DNA of 6,653 bases from Pyrinomonadaceae bacterium (GTDB lineage Bacteria > Acidobacteriota > Blastocatellia > Pyrinomonadales > Pyrinomonadaceae), in the NCBI GenBank assembly GCA_014379795.1, contig JACMLC010000133.1, positions 1-6,653 on the forward strand. The letters are read 5' to 3'. Within the stretch, counting starts at the first letter, position 1. Every line of letters starts with the position of its first letter. The notes beneath the pieces are model-generated. The model made no database searches, was not told the origin of the DNA, and saw nothing but the letters and a program-made list of their open reading frames with translations. The position numbers and the translations under genes were made by a program. Of this stretch, positions 1 through 6,042 are shown one piece after another.

Positions 1-622
1 CATGATCGGTCAGGGAACGGCAGCGCGCTCGATAAAATTGGAGTTGCCGAAGTTCACGCTCGTCGGAGCGACGACCCGCGCCGGATTACTGACAGCTCCT
101 TTGCGCGGTCGCTTTGGCATCGTCTTTCACTTAGAATTTTACCCGCACGAAGATTTGGAGATCATCGTCCGCCGCTCCGCAGCGATTCTCAAAGTCGAGA
201 TAGACGACGGCGGCGCGCGTGAGATTGCGCGGCGCGCACGCGGCACACCGCGCATCGCCAATCGCCTCTTGCGCCGTGTCCGAGATTATGCAGAGGTTGA
301 TTACGAAGGGCACATCACGCAGGACATCGCGCAGGACGCGCTCAACCGGATGGAGGTTGACACTTACGGGCTTGACGAGATTGATCGTAAGCTCCTGTTG
401 ACGATTATTGAAAAGTTCGGCGGCGGGCCTGTCGGGTTAGGCACCATCTCCGCTTCGATAAATGAGGAAAAAGATTCTATCGAAGAAATTATCGAACCGT
501 ACCTGATTCAAATCGGCTTTCTCAATCGCACGCCGCGCGGGCGGATGGTGACGCGTCTCGCTTACGAGCACTTCGGCATCTCGCCCAAGCAGACAGGGCA
601 GGGGCTATTCGATCAGAATTGA
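1..622 (+). CDS. ruvB: Holliday junction branch migration ATPase RuvB, C-terminal part (5' end outside window)
   Basis: RuvB is the AAA+ motor that, with RuvA, drives branch migration of Holliday junctions in recombination and repair. The visible 206 residues carry the sensor-1 stretch LVGATTRAG (about 20-28), the arginine-finger region LRGRFG (34-39), the sensor-2 block GTPRIANRLLRRVRD (81-95) and the C-terminal winged-helix domain, with GGPVGLGTIS (141-150) and the end RLAYEHFG (185-192). RuvB is normally about 335-350 residues, so roughly the first 130, including Walker A and B, lie left of the window. The first ATG at position 2 is an internal Met (family context I/L-M/L-IGQG), not a start; base 1 ends the preceding codon. 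One oddity is Gly in LRGRFG, where most RuvBs have Asp. The TGA stop overlaps a possible TTG start of the next gene and lies 11 nt before its ATG, so coupled translation is plausible. ruvB is often found near queA, as here. Confidence 0.97.
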   Translation, partial: MIGQGTAARSIKLELPKFTLVGATTRAGLLTAPLRGRFGIVFHLEFYPHEDLEIIVRRSAAILKVEIDDGGAREIARRARGTPRIANRLLRRVRDYAEVDYEGHITQDIAQDALNRMEVDTYGLDEIDRKLLLTIIEKFGGGPVGLGTISASINEEKDSIEEIIEPYLIQIGFLNRTPRGRMVTRLAYEHFGISPKQTGQGLFDQN

Positions 623-633
623 GTATTACGATC

Positions 634-2646
634 ATGGGCATCAGAAAAACAGGGTGTAGGGCGAAGGGTGTAGGGTGTAGTTCAAGACAGTTGTTTTTAC
701 TACACCCTATCCCCTACACCCTACACCCTCTGCTCTTATGCGCGATATTCCTCGTCCTCTCTCTATTGCTCGTTCAAGTTCCAGCGCAGCAACGCCCGCC
801 GTCAGCCAAAGACGCCGAACGCGCGCGACGCGCCAAAGCCATAGAGTTAATCGCTGAGACTGCGGACACCGCACGCGGATTCAAAGACCTTTTTTATCGC
901 GCGCGTGTGCAGACGCTCGCGGCAGATGCGCTGTGGCCGCATGATGAAGAGCGCGCACGCATGATTTTTCGCCGCGCTTGGGAAGCAGCGACGGCTTTTG
1001 ATAAAGCCGAGCAGGAAGCGGAAGAGCGCGAGTCGGGTGTGCCTTCGACTCTACCCATCACCGAAGCGCGAGATGAAGTTTTAGCCAAAGCTGCATCGCG
1101 CGACGCAAAGCTGGCGGACACTTTTCTGCGCGAGTTGTTGAATGAAAAGAAGGAAGATGAGAAAGCTGCTGAGCAGGCTCAGCAACCGACTCAGCGGCGC
1201 ACGCCCTGGCGCGAGGTGAGCGCGGCTGGAATGCGCAGGCTGGCCCTCGCTTATGAATTGCTTAATAGAGATGAACCCGCCCGCGCCGCAGAAATCGTTG
1301 CGCCCGTCACAAACGAAGGCGTGAGCGGAGATTTAATCACTTTCATCCTGCGCCTGCGCGAGCGAAGCTTTGCGGATGCAGATGCGCTCTATGCTCGTTT
1401 GCTTGAGAGAGCAAGGAGCGATGCGCTCGCAGATGCGAATGACGCGCTTTTGCTTTCCGCTCCCATCATCTCGCCGCAACTTTTGGTCGTCGTGGACAAT
1501 CAGGGAGCGTTGCAGTTTCGCCCCGTGCCGCGCGCGACCACGAATGCTCTGCCGCCCATCGCGCCACCCGTGCGCAACATTTTTTACAGCATCGCTGCCA
1601 ACATCTTACAGCGACCCATCGTGCCGCGCGCGGGCGCGAGCACAACGCCGGAAGCCGTCGCGCTCTATTTCGCCATCGGGCGTTTGCTTCCCTTCTTCGA
1701 GCGCGAGGCCGTGCAGTACGTTCCGGGCTTGCGCCTGCGCAACGCAACCCTTGCAAATGAGATCGAGGCCGGACGGCGCGAGAGGCTTGATTCGCAATCC
1801 GGGTTGAATAGCCTGACGCCCACGCGTCCGGGCGACCCTTTGCGCTCGCAGGTGGATCAGCTTGGGCGTGCGCGCGACGCTGCGGACAGAGACCGCATCG
1901 CGCTCTCGATTGTCCGCAAGGCTGCCGGACTCAAATTGTGGGATCGCGCGCGACGCTCCGCGCTGGAAATTGAAAACTTAGGGTTGCGCCGCGCCGCTCT
2001 CTCTTTTCTCGCGGTCAACCAGATCGCAGACCTCCTGCGCGCCTTTGCCGAAGACAAGGAAGCGAACTTTGAGAGCATGGCAAAGTTCGTGCGAGGCGCG
2101 GACGCCCCGCCCCAAGCTCTCGCGTGGGGACTCGCGCAGGCCGCGACCATCGCCGCACGCAAAGAAGATAAAGAGAGCGCAGCCGCGCTGCTTGATGAAG
2201 CCGCAGCGTTTGCCGCGCGCACTCCGGCTGGAACAGAGCAGAGGGTCGCAGCGTATATTGCCGTCGCGCGGCTCGCCGCAGGCATTGATGCCAAGCGCGC
2301 ATGGGAATTGCTGCCGGAAGTCGTGCGCGCGGCGGGCGCTGCGGAAGATTACGCGGGCGACGACGTTTCGATTGAGATAGTTTTAGATGAGAGCCATGCT
2401 GAAATGGCTTTGGAGCCGCTCAGCATATCGGCTGACGTGTTTCGTCTCGACGGATTTTTTGCGACAATGGCGCATCTGGATTCTGAAAAGGCTCTGGCGG
2501 CTGCGCGCTCAATCGGCAAAGACCTGCCGCAGTCTTTCGCCATGCTCGCGGTGGCGCGGGCAATGCTTAATACAGGACTCAGGACTCAGAACTCAGGACA
2601 CAGAAGAAAGAACGACTTTGCTTTTATCCCGAGTTCTGAGTCCTGA
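634..2646 (+). CDS. Uncharacterised secreted alpha-helical protein, with both ends encoded by hairpin repeats
   Basis: I do not recognise a named family. From the ATG at 634 the product is 670 residues; an in-frame TTG at 619, overlapping the ruvB stop, would add five. Residues 1-6 (MGIRKT) are basic. Residues 7-32 are encoded by repeat element A. Residues 33-47 (LLLCAIFLVLSLLLV) form a signal-peptide core, with likely cleavage after VPA (about 49-51), so export is expected. The mature protein is rich in Ala, Arg, Glu and Leu. It is almost all predicted helix with repeated helix-turn-helix units, such as ESAAALLDEAAAFAARTP and DSEKALAAARSIGKDLP, suggesting an alpha-solenoid or TPR-like fold. 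A less helical stretch with LLVVVDNQGALQFRPVP lies near residues 280-300. The last 24 residues (647-670) and the stop are encoded by repeat element C. An internal TTG at 691 is a less likely start. No catalytic motif is visible, so function is unknown; scaffold or envelope protein is only a guess. Confidence 0.8.
   Translation: MGIRKTGCRAKGVGCSSRQLFLLHPIPYTLHPLLLCAIFLVLSLLLVQVPAQQRPPSAKDAERARRAKAIELIAETADTARGFKDLFYRARVQTLAADALWPHDEERARMIFRRAWEAATAFDKAEQEAEERESGVPSTLPITEARDEVLAKAASRDAKLADTFLRELLNEKKEDEKAAEQAQQPTQRRTPWREVSAAGMRRLALAYELLNRDEPARAAEIVAPVTNEGVSGDLITFILRLRERSFADADALYARLLERARSDALADANDALLLSAPIISPQLLVVVDNQGALQFRPVPRATTNALPPIAPPVRNIFYSIAANILQRPIVPRAGASTTPEAVALYFAIGRLLPFFEREAVQYVPGLRLRNATLANEIEAGRRERLDSQSGLNSLTPTRPGDPLRSQVDQLGRARDAADRDRIALSIVRKAAGLKLWDRARRSALEIENLGLRRAALSFLAVNQIADLLRAFAEDKEANFESMAKFVRGADAPPQALAWGLAQAATIAARKEDKESAAALLDEAAAFAARTPAGTEQRVAAYIAVARLAAGIDAKRAWELLPEVVRAAGAAEDYAGDDVSIEIVLDESHAEMALEPLSISADVFRLDGFFATMAHLDSEKALAAARSIGKDLPQSFAMLAVARAMLNTGLRTQNSGHRRKNDFAFIPSSES
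651..729 (+). repeat. Hairpin element A: AGGGTGT-type heptamer arms, inside the signal-peptide coding region
   Basis: The left arm (651-680) is four tandem heptamers of AGGGTGT type plus AG. The right arm (700-729) is the inverted set (CTACACC type). The 30-nt arms can pair at about 26 positions, around a 19-nt loop (681-699). The arms match element B at 29/30 (left) and 30/30 (right), while the loops differ. Unlike the other copies it lies inside an open reading frame, which crosses it without a stop. The left arm also fits a four-tract G-quadruplex pattern (GGG runs at 652, 659, 666 and 673). Confidence 0.93.
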
Positions 2647-2659
2647 GTCCTGAGTCCTG
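2573..2659 (+). repeat. Hairpin element C: CAGGACT-type heptamer arms, overlapping the 3' end of the secreted protein gene
   Basis: The left arm (2573-2601) is tandem CAGGACT-type heptamers. The right arm (2631-2659) is the inverted set (GAGTCCT). The 29-nt arms pair at 26 positions around a 29-nt loop (2602-2630). The loop carries AAAAGCA on the minus strand (TGCTTTT at about 2619-2625). The upstream gene reads through the left arm and loop and stops at TGA 2644-2646 in the right arm. The element ends 9 nt before the ATG of the YihY-family gene. This is the only copy of this arm sequence in the window. Confidence 0.93.
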
Positions 2660-2668
2660 CTTTTCCTT

Positions 2669-3595
2669 ATGCGTGAACGTTTCACATCATTTTCGCGTCA
2701 GTCTTTCGGCGTGCGCAATCGCGCGCCGTGGAGCAAGATTCTCGGTCATTCCTTTCATCAATTTCACGAAAACGATTTGTTTACTTCGGCAGCCGCGATG
2801 AGCTATTTCGGCTTGCTGACGCTCTTTCCGGCGTTACTGTTGCTGCTGACCGTGAGCAACAGCATTCCTGCCGGAGCGCAGGTGTTGACGCAGCTCGTCA
2901 AAATCTTTCCCGGCTCGGCGGATTTTTTGCGCTTGACGATTCGCTCGCTTGAGAATGTCGGCACGGAGATTATCATCAGTTGTGTGCTCGTCGTGCTGTG
3001 GGCAGGCTCTTGGGTTTTCTCTGTCATCGAGCGCGCTTTGAATCGCATCTGGGGCACGACCCCCCGCGCGTTTTTTCACGGGCGCGCATTGACCATCGGC
3101 ATGATCGGCATCGTGGGGTTGCTGCTTTTATGCTCGGTGCTATTCACTTCGCTGCTCGTCGTGCTGGAAAATCTGGCTGCGCGCCTGCCTCTGCGTGTGT
3201 CGGAGCGTTGGACTGTGCTGACCATGCTCGGCAGCGCGTTCTGGCAATCGCTCTTTGTGCTGGGCAGCATTCTCTTGACGGTTTCAATCTTCATCCTCGT
3301 CTATCGCTTCATGCCGAACACGCATGTCAGCTACCGCGATACGATACCGGGCGCGGTCGCGAGCGGCATCTTGTGGGAGATAGCCAAATATCTCTTTGCG
3401 TGGAGCCTGCATTATTTTCATTACGATCAGATTTACGGGTCGGTCGGCGCGGTCGTCGCGGTGCTGACGTGGAGCTACTTTTCGAGTTTGATTCTTCTCT
3501 TCGGCGCACAACTGACAGCCGTCTTTCACCGCGAGCATCCGGTGGAAGAGGTTCATGCCTCCACCGCAGACGCAGCCACAGCCCCGATGGGATAA
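2669..3595 (+). CDS. YihY/BrkB family inner-membrane protein
   Basis: This 308-residue polytopic membrane protein belongs to the YihY/BrkB family (UPF0761). Members are sometimes labelled ribonuclease BN by an old misannotation; their true role is unsettled, and envelope or transport functions have been suggested. Hydrophobic segments lie near residues 42-63, 98-119, 141-166, 188-212, 226-247 and 255-285, giving about six spans. Family landmarks are the N-terminal SAAAMSYFGLLTLFPALLLLL (40-60), WVFSVIERALNRIWG (115-129), VYRFMPN (211-217), the loop PGAVASGILWEIAKYLF (227-243) and YGSVGAVVAVLTWSYFSSLILLFGAQL (from 256). The ATG at 2669 gives the expected N-terminus, but no Shine-Dalgarno is visible. 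Only CTTTTCCTT separates the start from repeat element C. The TAA stop lies 5 nt before element B. The gene sits between unrelated housekeeping genes, and the context gives no clue to a substrate. Confidence 0.92.
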   Translation: MRERFTSFSRQSFGVRNRAPWSKILGHSFHQFHENDLFTSAAAMSYFGLLTLFPALLLLLTVSNSIPAGAQVLTQLVKIFPGSADFLRLTIRSLENVGTEIIISCVLVVLWAGSWVFSVIERALNRIWGTTPRAFFHGRALTIGMIGIVGLLLLCSVLFTSLLVVLENLAARLPLRVSERWTVLTMLGSAFWQSLFVLGSILLTVSIFILVYRFMPNTHVSYRDTIPGAVASGILWEIAKYLFAWSLHYFHYDQIYGSVGAVVAVLTWSYFSSLILLFGAQLTAVFHREHPVEEVHASTADAATAPMG

Positions 3596-3600
3596 GAACG

Positions 3601-3680
3601 AGGGTGTAGGGCGTAGGGTGTAGGGTGTAGCAAAAGCAGATATGTTTTCACTACACCCTATCCCCTACACCCTACACCCT
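3601..3680 (+). repeat. Hairpin element B: AGGGTGT-type heptamer arms, between the YihY-family gene and queA
   Basis: The left arm (3601-3630) is four AGGGTGT-type heptamers plus AG. The right arm (3651-3680) is the inverted set. The arms pair at 27 of 30 positions around a 20-nt loop (3631-3650) that contains AAAAGCA near its 5' side and TTTT near its 3' side. It starts 5 nt after the upstream TAA and ends 11 nt before the queA ATG, followed by an AATTTTT run. The arms are nearly identical to element A. G-quadruplex-type GGG runs are present on the plus strand in the left arm and on the minus strand in the right arm. Confidence 0.95.
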
Positions 3681-3691
3681 AATTTTTCATC

Positions 3692-4729
3692 ATGCTGATT
3701 TCAGATTTGAGCTATGAGCTGCCGGAAGAGTTGATCGCGCAGCATCCTTTGGAAAGACGGGATGCGTCGCGGATGTTGTTGGTAGATCGCTCGGCGAGCC
3801 GATGGCACGATGGCCTGTTCGGGGAATTTCCGTCTCAAGTTAGCGCGGGCGATGTCGTTGTCATCAACAACACGCGCGTTTTTCCGGCGCGGCTCAACGG
3901 CAGACGCGAGCCGACGGGCGGGCGCGTCGAGCTTTTTCTGATACGCGAAAGAGAACCGTTTGTGTGGGAGACTCTGGCGCGTCCCGCGCGCAGGCTGGGC
4001 GTGGGAGCTGAAATTAGCTTTAGCAACGGGCGCTTGCATGCTTCAGTCATAGAGACGCTCGATGATGGCCGCCGCGTCGTGCGTTTTGACTGTGATGCTG
4101 ATTTCGATGAAATGCTTGACGAGCTGGGACAGACGCCGCTGCCGCCTTACATCAAACGCGCGGATGAAAATTTGACGGAAGACCGCGACCGCTATCAGAC
4201 AGTTTACGCTCGGCAGAGAGGGGCGATTGCTGCACCCACCGCCGGACTGCATTTTACGCCGGAGGTCATCAGCGAATTAAAAGAGCGCGGGGCTTTGATA
4301 ATTGAAATCACGCTCCACGTCGGCTACGGCACGTTCGAGCCTGTGCGCGTCAACGACCTAAGCAAGCACGCGGTCGCACCTGAACAGTTTGAGATTAGCG
4401 AAGAGGCTGCGCGTCTGCTTAACGATGCGCGACTGGCAGGGCGGCGCATTATCGCAGTCGGCACGACGACCACACGCGCTCTGGAATCCGCGGTGGACGA
4501 GGAAGGACGAATCCGTGCAGGCACTGGGATGGCTGGTCTGACTATCACGCCCGGATACAGTTTCCGTGTGATAGACGCGCTGCTCACCAATTTCCACTTA
4601 CCGCGCTCATCGCTGCTCGCGCTCGTCGCTGCGTTCGCGGGGCGCGACCTGACGCTCGCAGCCTACCGCCATGCGGTCAACTCGCGTTATCGCTTTTACA
4701 GTTACGGCGATTGCATGTTAATAATTTAG
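3692..4729 (+). CDS. queA: S-adenosylmethionine:tRNA ribosyltransferase-isomerase QueA
   Basis: QueA transfers and isomerises the ribosyl group of S-adenosylmethionine onto preQ1-modified tRNA, giving epoxyqueuosine at wobble position 34 of GUN-anticodon tRNAs; it is cytosolic. The 345-residue product is full length. It shows the family blocks YELPEELIAQHPLERRDASR (8-27), INNTRVFPARLNG (58-70), LPPYIKR (150-156), APTAGLHFT (181-189), TLHVGYGTFEPV (207-218), VGTTTTRALE (256-265), LLTNFHLPRSSLLALVAAF (297-315) and the C-terminus YRFYSYGDCMLII. One oddity is HAVAPE at 226-231, where many QueAs have H-x-M-H-x-E. The ATG at 3692 gives the canonical N-terminus but has no clear Shine-Dalgarno; it lies 11 nt after element B. 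The TAG stop is the first three bases of element D. Proximity to ruvB is a common arrangement, here interrupted by two extra genes. Confidence 0.98.
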   Translation: MLISDLSYELPEELIAQHPLERRDASRMLLVDRSASRWHDGLFGEFPSQVSAGDVVVINNTRVFPARLNGRREPTGGRVELFLIREREPFVWETLARPARRLGVGAEISFSNGRLHASVIETLDDGRRVVRFDCDADFDEMLDELGQTPLPPYIKRADENLTEDRDRYQTVYARQRGAIAAPTAGLHFTPEVISELKERGALIIEITLHVGYGTFEPVRVNDLSKHAVAPEQFEISEEAARLLNDARLAGRRIIAVGTTTTRALESAVDEEGRIRAGTGMAGLTITPGYSFRVIDALLTNFHLPRSSLLALVAAFAGRDLTLAAYRHAVNSRYRFYSYGDCMLII

Positions 4730-4805
4730 TGATAAGTGATAAGTGATAAGTGATAAGAAAAAGCATGGCTCTTATCTCATCACTTATCACTCATCACTTA
4801 TCACT
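4727..4805 (+). repeat. Hairpin element D: GTGATAA-type heptamer arms, between queA and the rimI-like gene
   Basis: The left part (4727-4757) is TAG followed by four tandem TGATAAG heptamers. The right arm (4777-4805) is the inverted set alternating TCATCAC and TTATCAC. Bases 4728-4756 pair with 4777-4805 at 27 of 29 positions, around a 20-nt loop beginning GAAAAAGCAT. It is 73/79 identical to element E read in the direction of its own upstream gene. The queA stop is its first three bases and the next ATG starts 9 nt after its end. The TGATAAG arm carries stop codons in all three forward frames. Confidence 0.95.
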
Positions 4806-4814
4806 GTTTTTATT

Positions 4815-5366
4815 ATGGCTGTCCTGAAAAAAATTCGCTCGCGGTTCTGGTCGCACCCGGTTGAGGCAGAGCCGGAAGTTTATCAAGCCCCCGCAACGCC
4901 TTCGCTCCTTGAGGCGCGTTATGACGTGCGGCCTTTGACGGTCGCGCAACTGGACGAATGCTGGCGGCTGGACCAGCGATGTTTCGTGGATGGCGAAGCC
5001 TATAGCCGCGATACTTTCGAGTACCTGCTGACCGCGCCGGAATCCGTCTCGTATCGCGCCGTCACGCAGGGCGGAATGATGGTCGGTTTTATCGTCGGTC
5101 TCGTCGAGCCGGATCATACGGGGCACATCACGACTCTCGGCGTTGCGCCCGAATACAGGCGCAGAGGGATTGCGCAAAAGATGCTGGGAAAAATCGAAGA
5201 CGGCTTTCGCCGCCGCGATGTGCGTATCGTCCGGCTCGAAGTCCGCTCGGTCAACACCGGCGCACAGCAACTCTATCGCAACCTCGACTACATCGTGACG
5301 CAGAGATTGCCGCGCTACTATTCAAACGGCGGCGACGGCCTTTTGATGATTAAATCTTTAGTCTAA
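4815..5366 (+). CDS. rimI: GNAT N-acetyltransferase, RimI-like (ribosomal protein alanine N-acetyltransferase family)
   Basis: This is a 183-residue GNAT-fold acetyltransferase. RimI acetylates the N-terminal alanine of ribosomal protein S18, and relatives acetylate other N-termini. An N-terminal extension of about 35 basic and proline-containing residues precedes the domain. RPLTVAQLDECWRLDQRCF (39-57) begins the fold. HITTLGVAPEYRRRGIAQKML (104-124) holds the acetyl-CoA pyrophosphate loop (RRRGIA). LEVRSVNTGAQQLYRNLDY (141-159) is motif B, and RYYSNGGDGLLM (167-178) matches the RimI C-terminal signature, usually YYxxGEDAL. The start is ATG 4815 (MAVLKKIRSRFW). The frame stays open upstream to 4743, but that stretch is repeat element D and is not counted. 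No Shine-Dalgarno is visible, only GTTTTTATT between element and ATG. The S18 assignment rests on motif similarity; another GNAT substrate is possible. Confidence 0.85.
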   Translation: MAVLKKIRSRFWSHPVEAEPEVYQAPATPSLLEARYDVRPLTVAQLDECWRLDQRCFVDGEAYSRDTFEYLLTAPESVSYRAVTQGGMMVGFIVGLVEPDHTGHITTLGVAPEYRRRGIAQKMLGKIEDGFRRRDVRIVRLEVRSVNTGAQQLYRNLDYIVTQRLPRYYSNGGDGLLMIKSLV

Positions 5367-5386
5367 AAAAGTGAATAAGCGGCGAG

Positions 5387-5433
5387 TAATGAGCGCTGAG
5401 AATTATGTTTTTCTCAGCGCTCATTATTTTTTT
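5387..5433 (+). terminator. Rho-independent terminator after the rimI-like gene, between converging operons
   Basis: A perfect 16-bp inverted repeat, TAATGAGCGCTGAGAA (5387-5402) and its complement (5411-5426), encloses an 8-nt loop. It is followed on the plus strand by seven Ts (5427-5433), which run into the mglA stop codon (5434-5432, minus strand). The T-tract placement fits termination of the rightward operon. The same stem could also stop the leftward mglA transcript, but its nearest U-tract (from the A run at 5365-5370) is about 16 nt beyond the stem. It has no heptamer repeats and is unlike elements A-E. Confidence 0.85.
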
Positions 5434-6016
5434 AACTCTTGCGCAACTCGGTCAAGACCTGTTTGGCGACGGCCTTGAGCGTGTCGAAGACGCCGACGCC
5501 GGTGGAGGCCACGGCTTCCAGAACAGGCTCACCTTTGCGTTGCAGCTCGGTCGCAAGGTCTTCGACCGGCAGCACGTTTGGCAAATCTCGCTTGTTGAGT
5601 TGTAGCACATAAGGCAGGTTCATCAACTCATAGCCTTGCGCCTGTAGATTCTCTTCCAGATTGTAGAGCGATTCGATGTTGGCATCCATGCGCTCTTCCT
5701 GCGAGTCCGCGACGAAGACCACGCCGTCCACACCCTTCAAAATCAGCTTGCGCGAGGCGTCGTAAAAGACCTGCCCGGGCACTGTGTAGAGGTGAAAGCG
5801 CGTTTTGAAGCCGCGCACGGAGCCAAGCTCAAGCGGCATGAAATCAAAAAAGAGCGTGCGGTCTGTTTCCGTCGCCAGGCTGATCAACTTGCCTTTAGCC
5901 TGCGGAGCCGTCGAATCGAAAATGTATTGCAAGTTGGTCGTCTTGCCGCACAGACCGGGGCCGTAATAAACGATCTTGCAGTTGATTTCTCTGGAAGCGT
6001 AGTTGATAAAAGTCAT
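5432..6016 (-). CDS. mglA: MglA-type small Ras-like GTPase (cell polarity/motility switch)
   Basis: MglA is a bacterial Ras-like GTPase that, when GTP-bound, marks a cell pole and drives gliding or type IV pilus polarity in Myxococcus; MglB is its GTPase-activating partner. The 194-residue product matches the family length. It has the P-loop GPGLCGKTT (19-27), the switch I region LATETDRTLFFDF (47-59) including Arg53, and the switch II region LYTVPGQVFYDASRKLIL (76-93). Thr78 replaces the Asp usual in other small GTPases, and Gln82 is present; Thr78, Arg53 and Gln82 are known MglA hallmarks. The guanine-specificity motif is NKRD (141-144). The ATG at 6016 gives the family N-terminus (xxFINYASREINxKIVYYGPG). 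A weak purine run (TGAGA) lies upstream. It follows mglB on the same strand, separated by 102 nt that contain element E, so it is probably cotranscribed. Its substrate system in this organism is unknown. Confidence 0.95.
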   Translation of the reverse strand: MTFINYASREINCKIVYYGPGLCGKTTNLQYIFDSTAPQAKGKLISLATETDRTLFFDFMPLELGSVRGFKTRFHLYTVPGQVFYDASRKLILKGVDGVVFVADSQEERMDANIESLYNLEENLQAQGYELMNLPYVLQLNKRDLPNVLPVEDLATELQRKGEPVLEAVASTGVGVFDTLKAVAKQVLTELRKS

Positions 6017-6042
6017 GATTCTCAGGCAACCGGTGTAAAGTC

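Noticed and set aside
724..795. Lipoprotein signal (LLLC) in the secreted protein
   Set aside because: The Cys is at the start of the hydrophobic core, followed by more hydrophobic residues, and lacks small residues before it, so it is not a lipobox.
738..857. ATG at 738, 8 nt after element A, in the same position as the starts after elements B, C and D
   Set aside because: This frame ends at TGA 855-857 after 39 codons, and the overlapping frame encodes a clear signal-peptide core.
1370..2302. Several long alternative frames inside the secreted protein gene
   Set aside because: High GC keeps other frames open. Their products are Arg/Ser/Cys-rich and lack domain-like patterns.
2669..3595. 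Ribonuclease BN function for the YihY/BrkB protein
   Set aside because: That label is a historical misannotation; the protein is polytopic with no nuclease motif.
651..4805. CRISPR array or telomere-like repeat
   Set aside because: The repeats are contiguous 7-mers in inverted pairs without unique spacers. Likeness of TGTAGGG to plant telomere TTTAGGG is superficial.
4743..4814. Upstream in-frame extension of the rimI-like gene (MISDKKKHGS...)
   Set aside because: It is translation of hairpin element D. ATG 4815 gives a natural N-terminus, and TAG/TGA-rich repeat sequence surrounds the extension.
4794..5270. Minus-strand 158-codon frame over the rimI-like gene
   Set aside because: It is a shadow of the GNAT gene, and its translation shows no recognisable domain.
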